From Micropterix aruncella (lineage: Eukaryota; Arthropoda; Insecta; Lepidoptera; Micropterigidae): 64,000 bases of DNA. Positions within the stretch are counted from its first letter, which is position 1. Each line of letters opens with the position of its first letter. Below, in pieces: positions 36,926-48,593 of this stretch. The stretch lies in assembly GCA_944548615.1 (NCBI GenBank), contig OX155963.1, positions 28,909,659 through 28,973,658 on the forward strand, in the 5' to 3' direction. The position numbers and the translations under genes were made by a program. The notes under the pieces are model-generated. The model was not told where the DNA came from. It worked only from the letters and a program-made list of their open reading frames with translations, and ran no database searches.

Positions 36926-39244
36926 TTACTCATCATCAGAATCATCATCATTATCCGGAGCAGTGTCTTTGACATCATTCTTGCAGCTCAGACTTCTGTA
37001 AAACTCATGAGAGCTCTCATGAATAAAGCACAGCAAATCCAATAGATCCTTCTTCTTTTCGGTTGAAATAGTAATCTTGGAATGGTAGGCTTTCGGTACT
37101 GTATTTATTGTAATCATATCGTAAGCTTTACCCCGCTTAGAACAATCCATGTTCATGTACTCAACATTCTTGAATTCTTTTTTGTAAGAAAAACGGGACA
37201 TGTTTTCTTTGGTATACAAAACAGATCGAACGTCGCACCACAGAAATTTTTCATTGTCTGTATTGGTTTTCCTGAGAGTATAACATTGTTTTGAAAAAAT
37301 GTTGAAATCGTAGAACATATCACGAGTCATCTCGATAACAGTGAACTTCGCTGTTTTGTTTGAAGCTGTACGCACTAGCTGGTACCAATCTCTTGGCAAG
37401 TGAATATCCATACTCGTGTGCTTCTTCTTACGCTCAATCAACGCATGGTCGGTGTCAGCCTCCATGTGAGTATGACCGGGTACGAGAAATTTATGTTCAA
37501 TAGATTGTAATTGAGGGGATAGTTTAGCCACTAGCATCAACATTGTTGTAACAATCGAATTCTTGTTTTGACCCGGGCAACTATCTGAGTACATGATCAG
37601 CTTCTTGGCGTTTGGGTTTAAATGCGGCAGTTGATTTATGATAAAATCGTATAGACATGAAGCTATGTCGTTCGCTCCTCTATTCCCTTCACACTCCGGC
37701 CACATGTAGCAAAACGCTTTGTTTGTTTTTAGATCATGTATGGTTAGATTGTACGTCCATAGCTGTCTCTTGTAAAATGCTACATTCGTTTGCAAGTGTG
37801 GGGTGGGCAAACATTGTTGCAAATCAAATGTTATTACCATTACATCATCGCATGTCTGAGCCAGGTGTTTATCTTTTTTCTTTTCTTCGTAAGCAGCCTT
37901 AAATGCTTCTTGGTGCTCTTCGAGTGCCTTCGTCAAATCTGCAGCCTGTGCCTCGGTTGCGTACTTAAGTTTCATATTTATGGAGTCACATTTAGAACAA
38001 GTATCTACTGATGGTTTTTTGAAAGACAAATTCATGGTATCAAATACCTTTTTGAAAATGGTTTTGCTGACTGGAGTTTCTGTCTTCAATTTGTACGAAT
38101 TATAAAGAACTTGTAAGTTGAGTTCAGAATTCAAGAATTTCTTAGTCGTTTTGTTACGGCCGTAGTGGCTTTCTGTGCAAGGGAAACAGGCAATATGAGC
38201 TTTTATTTCCTTTAGTTTGAAATCAGGAATCGACTTACCGACTCGACGTTTACGTGGTGGAAGGTGACCGCCATTGTCCCGTAGTTTTTCGCAAATCGTT
38301 TGTAGAAATTTATGACTTTCGTCGAAAGTCTTCAAAAGACATCCTTTACAAATTTGATGTTTTGTTAGATCAGAACTTTGAACGAAGTATCTAAAGCTGA
38401 CGTTGCGTTTTTTCTTTGGAGAAGACCTTGACGTTTTTTTTCCGCAAACTTCAATGCATTTCGCCATATAATCGATCCTACTTTCATAACTTCCCAGACT
38501 CCAATATGTATCGAAAAGATTTTTCCTTACATGCAATGGTAGCCTATCTTTGCACTTCTTACGACAGTTGTCTAGATCACGTAATTCACGACTTTTCTTA
38601 GTTTTTCCTGACTTTGTTGTGTATTCCAAGCCAGTGTTACGAAAAAGTTTTCTCTTTACTCTATCATGTCTTCTTTCTTTCTCACTTTTTCTTGTTTTTT
38701 TCTTTTTTCCGCCACTATTCATACCGCTATTTTTCCAGAAGGAATCAGCGGGAGCATTCTCTGATATGCTCGCATTATTTGGAGATGGTGTTTCAGGAAC
38801 CGTAATATTATTTTCTGATGTAGCCGTTTTCTTTCTTCTCTTTTTAACCGGAGTTCTTTCGTCATTAGTGGATGAGGAAGATTCATCAGTACCGCAAATG
38901 TAATCATCACTGCTAGATGATCCAAAATCACCATCGGTTGATGAACCTGCATCTGTCAAATCATCTAACAGGTTTTCGGAAGCATTTACATTTGTTTTGT
39001 TCGTCTTATCGTTGTCAATAACCATTTCTGTTGAATTATCTGAAGATATTGGATTCTGGTGTTCGTTGATAGTAGGGACTGGACTTTCAATAGACTTTTC
39101 TGGCAGTGATCCTTCAATTGGTTCTCTTACTTCGTATCCGTAGCCGCATTCATTGGTATTATTATTTTGTTCTGTTCGTTTAATTTCAGCTTCGATGGGG
39201 TATTGAGAACTCATGTTTGCTGCGTCATTAGTGGCTAAATCCAT
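36926..39244 (-). CDS. DUF7869-domain protein, putative DDE/D transposase
   Basis: Intact 772-residue ORF; start chosen at MDLATNDAANMSS (39244) because an acceptor-like TTTTTGTTTCAG lies just upstream (about 39278-39290), implying a 5' exon. Parts in order: a Ser/Asp-rich acidic N-terminal region with basic nuclear-localisation-like clusters (KKRRKK; KKKKTRKSEKERRHDRVKRK); Cys/His pairs (HQICKGC, CFPCTESH, CSKCDS) that may bind zinc; then the conserved core TFDLQQ (Asp474), MYSDSCPGQNKN (Asp554) and PGHTHMEADTDH (Glu595, Asp597). The core order and hydrophobic strands before each acidic residue resemble an RNase H-like fold. DUF7869 is an uncharacterised family name recalled from memory. A transposase role is inferred from the TIRs and target site. 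Acidic tail DNDDDSDDE. Confidence 0.8.
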   Translation of the reverse strand: MDLATNDAANMSSQYPIEAEIKRTEQNNNTNECGYGYEVREPIEGSLPEKSIESPVPTINEHQNPISSDNSTEMVIDNDKTNKTNVNASENLLDDLTDAGSSTDGDFGSSSSDDYICGTDESSSSTNDERTPVKKRRKKTATSENNITVPETPSPNNASISENAPADSFWKNSGMNSGGKKKKTRKSEKERRHDRVKRKLFRNTGLEYTTKSGKTKKSRELRDLDNCRKKCKDRLPLHVRKNLFDTYWSLGSYESRIDYMAKCIEVCGKKTSRSSPKKKRNVSFRYFVQSSDLTKHQICKGCLLKTFDESHKFLQTICEKLRDNGGHLPPRKRRVGKSIPDFKLKEIKAHIACFPCTESHYGRNKTTKKFLNSELNLQVLYNSYKLKTETPVSKTIFKKVFDTMNLSFKKPSVDTCSKCDSINMKLKYATEAQAADLTKALEEHQEAFKAAYEEKKKDKHLAQTCDDVMVITFDLQQCLPTPHLQTNVAFYKRQLWTYNLTIHDLKTNKAFCYMWPECEGNRGANDIASCLYDFIINQLPHLNPNAKKLIMYSDSCPGQNKNSIVTTMLMLVAKLSPQLQSIEHKFLVPGHTHMEADTDHALIERKKKHTSMDIHLPRDWYQLVRTASNKTAKFTVIEMTRDMFYDFNIFSKQCYTLRKTNTDNEKFLWCDVRSVLYTKENMSRFSYKKEFKNVEYMNMDCSKRGKAYDMITINTVPKAYHSKITISTEKKKDLLDLLCFIHESSHEFYRSLSCKNDVKDTAPDNDDDSDDE

Positions 39245-39277
39245 TATTTTAGCTATTCGGGATTTCGGAAACGTCAA

Positions 39278-39290
39278 CTGAAACAAAAAT
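39278..39290 (-). promoter_or_regulatory. Candidate splice acceptor upstream of the DUF7869 ORF
   Basis: On the minus strand, TTTATTTTTGTTTCAG precedes TTGACGTTTCC and the ATG at 39244. A pyrimidine-rich tract followed by CAG suggests that a short upstream exon lies within the element's terminal 1 kb. The donor was not identified. Confidence 0.4.
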
Positions 39291-39579
39291 AAACGTCTGT
39301 ACTGTAAGAAGGTACGTACTTACCGGTTTTAATTGAGCAATAATTGTAAGAAAACTCTTTAGAATCAGAGTACGGAAAAAATAATTATGTATCTCTAAAC
39401 TACTGATAGTTAGTACTGATAGATAGTAAAAAAACATCAAAAGTAGGTTAACCAAAAAAGCGGAAAATCACTTTGAGTAGGTAGTCAATCGTGAATCAAA
39501 TTAATAGGAACAAAATAGCAAAAGTAAAGATTAGTACCTTGACTATGTTTACATTACAATAGGTACCTACCTATCTATT

Positions 39580-40345
39580 TTGTGTCAAGTGATTTAATTC
39601 AATAATGAAACAAAAATCCAAAACTATGCAATTTCGTGTAAAATGATACATCTAACAACTTACGCGTCGATCCATGGCGACTTCGGACGTGACCAAGCTT
39701 CATAAAGGCCGCAGCGACACTAACGCCCGCGCATCTCCTACCCCGCGTCACGCCCTCACTTCGCCTCGCGCACCCCCGCCACTCTCGTCATGTTCGTACT
39801 TGTATCACATAGCACATCTAGTAATTAATAAAAAAAAACAAATCTGGTTTGAGTTTTAGATACAACTCAATTTATATTCGTTTACACATAAAAAATTCTT
39901 TGTGTCGAATGATGTAAGTCGAGATGCATCACTTATCACAAATCAGGCACAACTTTAGATTCGGATTAGTAGGTACATGTTGAGTTATACCCTAATCAGT
40001 ATGGAGAAAAATTGGTGCAAAGTGATATAACTCTAAATATATCAATATTCACGATAAATATACTGAAAAATAAAGTGTGTAAATTAATATAATCTCTCTT
40101 ATACCACGAGGCACAAAAAAAAATGTGTGAAGCAATGACCTAAAGGGGTTACGACTTGACTTATATCTAAATTCACGATATTTTTTCCGAAATTCTGTCA
40201 GTTATATCACTTGGCACCAAATTATCTCCGAAACTATAGCAGATAGAAGGACTTGAGTTGTACCAAAAAAATCGTAATTTTTTTCTGACAATTTCTATGT
40301 AAAAATCACAAAAAGGGTACAACTCGAGTTAAATCACCTTTCACA
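39580..40345. repeat. Subterminal repeats of DUF7869 element 2, right side
   Basis: AAGTGATTTAATTC, AAATGATACATC, GAATGATGTAAGTCGAG, AAGTGATATAACTC and inverted forms (GAGTTAAATCACC, AGTTATATCACTT) occur within 750 bp of the right terminus. Confidence 0.5.
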
Positions 40346-40353
40346 GGAGGCAC

Positions 40354-40461
<108 letters not shown>

Positions 40462-40686
40462 TGCAGTCTTTCCCCTTCTCCGTGGTACAATTCTTTGAGC
40501 TTGATCTTGAAATATGGTTAGTATGGTGAGTATGGTTAGTAGAAATATAGAAACTAGTAATAATTGGTAGGATGTAGTTTACTGACCATTTTTATTCTGT
40601 TTTTCTTCATTTATCTTGACATTTTATCATTTTATTGCCTCTGATAGTATTACGATTATTTTACTTTCTATCTGATAATTCGTTGT

Positions 40687-41532
40687 ATGTTTGAAAACTG
40701 TCAAATGGGTCTCAAACGGGTAAAAGAATGGCTTGACTGTAACCTTTTATCTCTAAATGTAGAAAAAACCAAATATATGACGTTTTCCAAAACAAGCAAG
40801 GGAATGCAACAAACAGCTGGACTATCCCTCATAGTACACACATGTAAGGATAGTCCATCAACTACCTGTGCTTGATCTAAACTAGACAAGTTGAGCACGA
40901 TTAAATACCTAGGCTTGACTTTGGACAATAGATTGACCTGGTCTTACCATATCTACAACACAGCGGCTAAAATTCGCAAACTCATTCATCCATTTAAACT
41001 TCTACGTAACGCAATGTCGAAACCATTACTTAAAGTTGTCTATTACGCGCTTGCTCACAGCTTTATATCATATGGGATTCTTGGTTGGGGCGGTGCAGCA
41101 CTATCACACCTCGATCCACTTGTTAAAGCTCAGAAGGCGCTGTTAAGAGTTGTCAACAAAAAACCGTTGAGATACCCGTCTGAGCAACTGTTTCGTGAGT
41201 TCTCTGTTCTTGACGTACGGCAAACATTTGCTAAAACGATAATACTCTATTATCACAAACATAAAGAATTGCACCAGCAAACAACCCATAAAATTATAAA
41301 ACGAGCGATAACTAATAGTAACCACATAGTACCCAAACTGAATAGTACCCATGCACAGAGACATTTTCTATACTTGGCACCGTCGTTGTTCAATAAAACT
41401 AAGGATATACCCGGCATTTATACTCAAGGTAAAAATATAAAAATAAATATAAACAAAAAAAGACTAACCCACTGGTTGATCACCCAGGGAAGGAAAGAAC
41501 CCGAAAAACTAATTTGCTTTATTCCTATCTAA
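40687..41532 (+). pseudogene. Daphne-like polyprotein C-terminal part, one stop
   Basis: Reads GLKRVKEWLDCNLLSLNVEK, the segment after FADD in the 14.2-16.5 kb ORF, then SLIVHTCKDSPSTTCA. An in-frame TGA (40873-40875) follows, after which SKLDKLSTIKYLGLTLDNRL continues in the same frame to the stop at 41532. In the homologue the corresponding residue is the Cys of a CNCH patch, so TGC to TGA is the simplest explanation. The rest, including YGILGWGGAALSHLDPLVKA and LRYPSEQLFREFSVLDVRQ, is well preserved. Confidence 0.8.
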
Positions 41533-41860
41533 CTTACCATTCCTAACGCATTATTATTCACCTACCATATATTTTTGATTGACATGCTTTTTTTTCTTTA
41601 TATTATTATTATCACATACCTTTTATGATTATTTGAAATTTTATTTTTTAATACAATTTTAGTTTACTTGATTTTGTTTTTTACTGCATTCTTCAACATA
41701 TTTTTTTATTTAGCATTAGGCAGTACTTAATTATACGATTCTGAGCCTACCTTATTGCGGACGTCTCGTGCGATCCAGTTAGGTTAGGTTTAATTCATTT
41801 GTAACTGATAATATGATTTTTTGTAAAATAAAGAATTTGAATTTGAATTTGAATTTTATA
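40687..41860 (+). mobile_element. Daphne-like retrotransposon, 3' part
   Basis: C-terminal coding remnant (40687-41532), a 3' UTR with a diverged terminal motif (CTACCTTATTGCGG ... CCAGTTAGGTTAGG, 41747-41790) and a tail of TTGAAT/TTTGAA repeats (about 41833-41858). 5'-truncated just after the RT catalytic motif. Confidence 0.75.
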
Positions 41861-43850
41861 CCATATAATTTTATATTTCATGACAACTCAATTGAAAATT
41901 CTCACCTTAAAATGTTCTAAAGTAAGTTAGAAATTAATATTTTTTTCTATAACATATCAAATAATTACTTGATTGCGGTTATTATAAAGCGGTTAAAACC
42001 AACGTCTTCTACGCCCAGTGGGTAACTAAAAAAATAGGGCCCCGGTGTAAAAATTAAGAAAAGGTCCCTGCCCCTACTTACTTATATTTATTATGGAATA
42101 AAGGACGTAATTACTGTATACCTTGCTACATTACATATTTATATTGTAGCTACATTATAAATCGGCGTATTAGGGGCATTGCCTCGAACATGTTGCGGAA
42201 CAAGTTCCCTAGAAAGTCAGCGGGACACGCGGGATCACATAGAAATATTTTTGCCGGAGAATGTTCGAAATATCAGTAAAGCATCCTATATTATATACAA
42301 TACAAATTCCGTATTATATTTATCCACCTATAAATGTTGGTGAGAAATAATAACAATAATGTCAGTTTTTATCACTTTATTTTGAGTAGAAATACGAAGT
42401 GCTTATTGCGAAGTAAGGCTAAAAATACCCACATAACATTATTACAAATGTACCACTTTTGCATATCTACATAATTAAATTAACTTTTAAACCCTTCGGC
42501 TACGTAACGACCAAATTTGGTTGTACATGAGAACACCGTTGACTACGTAACGACCAATATTGGCGGCTTGCTCCCGGAGCGCACAATAATATTATTTTCT
42601 AATTCGAAAGCATCCTAAAATCCATACCAAATATCTCATTATTACCATAGATACATAGACGACCGCTATAATAATTTCGCGCGTCATTTCGCGGATATTT
42701 CTGGTAAAATTCCATTTTCAAACATCATCATTTTTTTTTTCGAGAAATCATCAAAATTTTTATTGTTTTTTATGAGCTAATATCTAAATATTTTTGTACG
42801 TAAATAAGCAAAATTAAATATTAAGTTTAATAGAGAATCTAATAAAGATCACGATAGTATTTATAATTTCTAAATAGGGTTCCGTATTTTTTCGTAAGAC
42901 AAGTACAAGTTAGAAATGCCGAGTTTTTTTCACTTTTTCGAATTTATCATATTTATCTAATTGTTTTACAAAATGAGGTTTCAATATTATATATACGAAA
43001 TTTCAATACGATTATTACACAGTTATTTTTTTAATGATTGCTATAGTAGTTCCATAGTTATAGTACTTTTTGTCGAGCGCGGCGATATTGCAAGAAATTT
43101 CAATAAATTGCCGCGGTCTGCTATGAAATTATGCCACTAATTAAAGGTAGGTTAAAAAGGAATTTTAAAATCATTCTAATATATTTATTAAATAAAAAAA
43201 CTATTATACTCATTTTAATTGCCTTGCCTTGCGTTATTTGAAAGCAAACATAAAACCTTCATTATACGTCATATGACGTATGGCTCATTATAACCTGTAT
43301 TATTAAAAATTTGAACAAATACATTACTAGAATGGTCTTCGCCTTGATTTGCACTCTGCAAAATCCATCGATAAGTTTGAAGACATCCATTTTTTCGGCT
43401 TCCTTAGCTTCCTAGCAAAGTTGGATGGAAGTCGATCGTAAACAGAAGTTCCATTTTTGGCCCCCGATCTACCGTGGGCCCCGGTGCGCCGCACCGGCTG
43501 CACCGGCTTAGTTACGCCACTGGCAGTACCACTGGCTACAGTGCACTGTCGGCCATAAAGCCGCAGAGATCGAGTGTCGGATGCCTTCCCCATAATACAC
43601 AAAAGCGAGAACATGAGTCATGTAATACCAATTAACTGCCAGCCTTGTATGGAATGCAGCTCTATCTAACCTCCTCCAGTAAGTGCACGTCGGGTTTTTT
43701 ACTGACAGCCAGATCGTCCTCTTTTTTCGGACACTGACAAAGATAGAAGCATTCTTTTTAAGCTCACTCGTTACCGTTTTCCTCGAACGCCACTGTTAGA
43801 CCATAAACAATAACGCAGTGGATAACGTCGTGAAAGACGCAGGGCCGGAC
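41860..43850. other. Spacer, no gene seen
   Basis: AT-rich with small GC-rich patches (42530-42600; 43455-43500 with a CCGGTGCGCC...GCACCGG hairpin). The minus ORF at 43327-43614 shows no recognisable domain and overlaps the hairpin patch. Confidence 0.4.
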
Positions 43851-43857
43851 TAGGCCT

Positions 43858-44040
43858 ATTATCATCGATTATATAGGGTATCAGATTGCTCATTGCCATA
43901 GTGCGGTTTGGCAAAACTTCTATACCGGCGACATACAGGTGGTGCTGATAGCATTATCCGGCGAAACTAATAGCTAATTATTTGGCCATCAATAATGAAA
44001 ACATTGATAATTATAATTAATGGTTCTTTTTATAAAAGTC
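43858..44040 (-). repeat. Family A repeat, copy 5 (inverted)
   Basis: Reverse complement of the 3' half of family A: ATATAGGGTATCAGATTGCTC, CAGGTGGTGCTGATAGC, CGGCGAAACTAATAGC, TTCTTTTTATAAAAG. Confidence 0.65.
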
Positions 44041-44082
44041 TAAGAGATACTTTTATTCATATAAAATTGCATGCTTGATTGA

Positions 44083-44165
44083 TTGATTGATTGATTGATC
44101 TGGTCTAGTCTGGTCTGACCTGGTCTGATCTGGTCTGGTCTGCTCTGGTCTGCTTTGATTTTGAT
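44083..44165 (+). repeat. Microsatellite pair (ATTG)n and (TCTGG)n-like
   Basis: GATTGATTGATTGATTGAT is followed by imperfect repeats of CTGGTCTGATCTGGTCTGG. Confidence 0.9.
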
Positions 44166-44194
44166 TTTGTTCTTCAGTTGACATTGAAGTCGAC

Positions 44195-44288
44195 GTCAAT
44201 TTCAAACTTCGACATCGACTTCAACTTCGACTTCGACTTCAACTTCAACTTCGACTTCAACTTCGACTTCGACTTCAACTTCGACTAT
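44195..44288 (+). repeat. Hexanucleotide minisatellite (ACTTCG/ACTTCA)n
   Basis: Alternating ACTTCGACTTCAACTTCGAC words for about 90 bp. One frame translates as FDFNFNFDF, which is an effect of the repeat and not a gene. Confidence 0.9.
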
Positions 44289-44619
44289 GGTCAGTATGGG
44301 TTGGCTCGGAAGCTGGCAAATGTAATCGAAGTTACGGTCTCCAGTTGGGTATTTTTGCATCCTTTTCAATTTTTGAACTTTACTGACATTAATCGTAACG
44401 GTTTCTGTTAATATTTGATTTTGCTATCCATGAAATTGTCATACCGGTAGGCTTTAAATGAAATCGATTTTTAAAGAGTAAACTCCAAAAAGTATCAAAA
44501 CAAATAGAAAAAAATCAACCTATGGACATGGTCGGGTATCAAAAAGTATCAAAACCAATAGAAAAAATATAAAAAAGAAAATCAACGTAAGTAGATGGTC
44601 ACGTATGTTACGTTAAATA

Positions 44620-45512
44620 TTATATATCAGACGTCATTTTGGAAAGAAAACAGGCATGATACGCAGTTATTGCAGCGTTTTCACCAGCTGAGAATTCAAT
44701 CATTTTTGTCGCATATATTTCAGTAGAAAACGCACTACGCAGTTCTTTAATATGGATGTTCCAGCTGAGATGGTGATCGATCATGGTACCTAGGAGCAAT
44801 GTAGTTTCGCTTAGCTCTAGAGTATTATTATTGACTGTTATATTGAAAGGAATAGCAGATGATTTGTATTTTGAGGGGAATTGCATTACTACGTTTTTTT
44901 TCATTTAGCAAGAGATTATAATCTGTGAACTATGAACTTGTTTGGCTTAGCGCTTGATTGGCCTTTGTCATTCGGCCGTTTTGATTGTCATCGAGAAACA
45001 AGAAACTTGTATCATCCGCATAGAGTAAAGTCTTGGTGTAGGCGCGCAAGCAAATGCCTATATCATTAGCAAAAAATAAAAATAATAATGTACCAAGAAT
45101 CGAACCCTGGGTAACTCCGCAGGATATTGCTCAAGGTGTTGATCTAATTCAATTTTTTTCGACTACCTGCCTCCTGCCTGTTAGGTAGGATTCTATTTAT
45201 ATCGTTGGATTTACCCCGAATCCCATAACTGTTCAATTTATTGAGCAGACTTTCGTGATCAACCGAATCAAACGCCTGGGATAGATTACAAAAAACTGCC
45301 ACAGGTTGGGAAGAATTTTCAAAAGTGTCAATAATTAAATTTACAAGCTCCGGTCTCCTCCAAAAAACAGTATATTCATGATGGTTACTTAACAAGATGT
45401 TTAACAAGAATGTTGCACATTTAGTTAAAATACCACCCTGGCAAGAGAAGCCCACTATCTGTTCATATAAGTATTCTGGAACACCGCTAAAGAGTCGTAA
45501 GCGTATGACCAA
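44620..45512 (-). pseudogene. Jockey-like reverse transcriptase, degenerate
   Basis: From upstream: LVNLIIDTFENSSQPVAVFC and LSQAFDSVDHESLLNKLNSY (RT block with the AFD catalytic Asp). A frame change follows, then GVTQGSILGTLLFLFFANDI, TKTLLYADDTSFLFLDD (YADD motif) and, after a stop, FPSKYKSSAIPFNITVNNN with LLGTMIDHHLSWNIHIKEL. It has the full RT motif order but with at least three breaks, so it is older than the 30.4-31.4 kb copy. The conserved GVPQGS reads GVTQGS. The endonuclease and the C-terminal tail are missing. Confidence 0.75.
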
Positions 45513-45799
45513 CTTAACAATAGAATATTAAGCAGCCAGATGCTTATTATTACACACCTCAACAGGGGCAGCACTGCTTACACCAAGTTCAAGGCAACTT
45601 TACTGTTTTATTCTTACACAGCTATATTTGCTGCTCTTGGGTTCAACGACCCAGATTGATTTATCTAACTACATAAATCATACAATGGCTTTTATACACG
45701 TTCAAGTAACTTCATTTAATTGGAAATATGAGCAATTCTTATATCGAAAACTAACTGTATTTGGACAAATTTGGCTATCGTCCCGTTTTTTTCGACAAA

Positions 45800-46160
45800 T
45801 GTGGCAGGCATCTCTGGAGCTGCCCTTCGAGGATTTCTCCAGTCTGGTCACATATTCAAGGTCGCTTGCGCGGCCTCTACCTAACTTTAACGGTACCTAA
45901 TTCAAGTACGATTTTTTTGCCAACTGTCAAGCTCACACGGGGTCGGGTGGCGAAAGGACCGTTTCAAGGATATAAGACGTCAGGTTGACAACTACTCACC
46001 GGCTGTTGCGCAAGCTAGGATGACACAGCCCGGTGCGCAAACCGCCCAAGATGTTCCCCCGGATCGGAACCTCCGATCACCTTCCCACTGCCTTGTGGCC
46101 TAGTGTCTGATTTTGCCAGGCCGTGGAGGAACTAGTCGGTAGATTGTTTTTGTCAACCTA
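45800..46160 (-). repeat. Family D repeat, copy 4 (inverted, diverged)
   Basis: Inverted blocks corresponding to family D: GACTGGAGAAATCC, CCTTGAAACGGTCC, CACCCGACCCCGTGTGAGC and GGCGGTTTGCGCACCG on the minus strand. Confidence 0.5.
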
Positions 46161-46439
46161 CTAAGCCTTTGCAATATGATCCAGGGCGACAAGACATCAA
46201 GAACGTTATATCATCCCGGGACCGCAAAGGAGATCGGCAGTAATGGATATACTCGTACCTACGTATTTCTTTTTCAAAATGGCAAAACATCCAAAAAATA
46301 TCATCTATTTTACACACTATTTTACTTTCCCAGCCCACCAACCAACGAGGAGGGAAAGTTTTGTAAAAGCGCAAATGCTTTTCTCTGAGATAAAGACGGA
46401 AATATCCATTATGAGCCCCCCTTGAGATTAAGACTATGT

Positions 46440-47150
46440 CAAGATGTGTGTCTGTGTGTATTCCTCCACGATAGCGCCCATACACTTATACACATCAAGC
46501 TGAAATTTGGCATAGAGGCATCATTTGGTCATGGTAAGAGTTGAAAAGATTGAACTTGAAACCGATCAACCAGGGTGACCTATTCAGATTTTAATCTGGA
46601 AATATTGGACTTATAGACATCAAATTTAGTACACGGAATCCTTGCTGGGCTGAAATCACATTGAATTTTTTGAACAATTATTAGTGCCATCCGTCGCATT
46701 TTTTATATAGGCTGATCGGTACAAGTATTTGAACACGTCATTCAAATCGGTACACGTCATTTGAACAAAACGCATTTATTTCTTATTACTTTCCCGGCCA
46801 ACCAATCAACGAGGACGAAAAGTATTCCGATTTTTTTTCAAGATAGAGACAGAAATATCCGGTTTTACCCCTCCCCCCCTCCCCCTCTCCTGAGACGATA
46901 CCATTTCCAGAAGACACACAGACACAGTGTGTCTGTCCGCCTGTGTGTATTGCTCCACGATATTGCCCAAACGGTTAATCCGATTGGTCATAGCAAGCGT
47001 TGAAAATGTTGTGGTTCAAATCGGTCCACCACGGGGCGCGCTAGTCATATTTCAATATTGAAATTTATAAACTTGAATGTATACATTTATAAACTTAAAA
47101 ACTTGAAATTTGGTAGGTACGCAGGTGCCTTGTTGGTCCGAAATCACATT
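46440..47150 (+). repeat. Family G repeats (two copies)
   Basis: Copy near 46440-46590: ACGATAGCGCCCATACAC, AAGCTGAAATTTGGCATAGA, CATTTGGTCATGG, GAAACCGATCAACCAGGG. Copy near 46930-47045: CACGATATTGCCCAAACGG, GATTGGTCATAGCAAGCG, AAATCGGTCCACCACGGGGC. Relatives lie at 57.88-58.2 and 63.55-63.65 kb. Non-coding. Confidence 0.55.
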
Positions 47151-47159
47151 GATTTTTCT

Positions 47160-48100
47160 CCGGTCAGTATATTTGCATAAACGATTGAATCGCACGTGTT
47201 TAGTGCGTTGCACTCTCACCATCCGCGCTCGTCGCCGACTCTCCTTTCATCATCCTCAAAATCCTTCCATAATTCTTTGGCTACTGGTCGGGAAGTCTTG
47301 GGGTCACACAGCCCATTTTTTACTTAAGTAGAAAACGAATCGCAGTTTAAGGTAAGACTTCTATTACAGAAGTCACAAGTTCATAGAAATCCATTATCAA
47401 AAATATGAGCCGACTGAGTTACACTCCCCTTAACACCAAATTCAATATTTCTGATTCATGTTACCACCTATTCTTAGAAATGACAACAGCATGGAAGGCA
47501 AAATGCCTATCAATAGATATGACCAACATATTTCGATAAGTATGAGCAGATAAATAACATATATTACAGTACGCCGTTTAATGAAAATTGTAACAGTGAA
47601 ACATTGTCATTCTAGAAACTGGTATTCAGGATCCGATTACGTCGGCCATCTTAGATTTCTTCTATTTTATATCAAAAGTACGTAATCAGAAATTATACGC
47701 GAATTTCAAAATTGTAGCCAATATTTGTTTCTTGTTATTTCTTTGATATTCTGTTTTTAATTCATATAATATAATTTCATTTTCATATCTAACGAAGGTA
47801 CCTACTTTGATTTTAAGGACACCTCATTTTTGTTTTATCTGCCGCGTTGTTTTTGTTATATTATTATAATTTATTATTGATTCTTTTGATATTTGACATG
47901 TTTAACCTATTATATTTTTTTAAAGCCATTCCGTAACAACATTTTATTTTGAGTTATTATTTACTGTTGTTTACTTTCAGGGTAAATTTTAATTATATTA
48001 TTAAAATATTGTTTATACCTACCTAATTATTTTTTTTGATACCTAGCTCAACTGATTTTGGGCTACTATTATAATATGTGTTTTATTTCAATATTTGTAT
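47160..48100. other. Spacer, no gene seen
   Basis: AT-rich, with no recognisable element or gene. Confidence 0.4.
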
Positions 48101-48104
48101 TTGT

Positions 48105-48236
48105 TTTATGAAATCGGAGACTATTGCGGTTATTAGATATTATAAATAAGATAAAAAACGAATTTACCGGCGAATTTACCGGAATAATAAAAAACAGCGG
48201 CGGCAACGTCGCCGAAACGTCGTGTGCTACAAAATA
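48105..48236 (+). repeat. Family H repeat, copy 1
   Basis: Module X (GGTTATTAGATATTATAAAT ... AAACGAATTTACCGG) is followed by module Y (GCGGCGGCAACGTCGCCGAA, ACGTCGTGTGCTACAAAAT). Copy 2 at 57190-57320 has X in the same orientation but Y inverted. Confidence 0.65.
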
Positions 48237-48593
48237 ATTCAATTGAAATTAGAAAGCATTCTATACTTAAATCAGTTGAAAATCCAAATTTACAGAACAA
48301 ATAATATTTCTTGAAAATGGTAGGACTTTGTATAAAGGTAGATAAATATGTTTTAATCGGGTTATAATTGACCACCCTATTACATCCACCAGACTTCTTA
48401 TCGACCCTCCAATCAATCAGTATATTTTGAAATTATGTTTAGAATCTGAGATTAAATAAATGATTAAGATTGAAAATAAGCAATTCTTGATGAATTGCTT
48501 ATTTTAATCATGTATCCGTCAACCGATATATACTCGTACATCAACCGTATGGAAAAACACTCTTCTAACCTAATGAAATTACTTTACTAAACA

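Noticed and set aside
36926..39286. Starting the DUF7869 protein at the upstream ATG at 39286
   Set aside because: That ATG lies within an acceptor-like TTTGTTTCAG region; the ATG at 39244 is the first in the probable exon.
43327..43614. 95-residue minus-strand ORF as a gene
   Set aside because: No recognisable domain; overlaps a GC-rich hairpin likely belonging to a repeat.
44178..44411. ORF with FDFNFDF repeats
   Set aside because: Translation of a hexanucleotide minisatellite; flanking codons show no protein resemblance.
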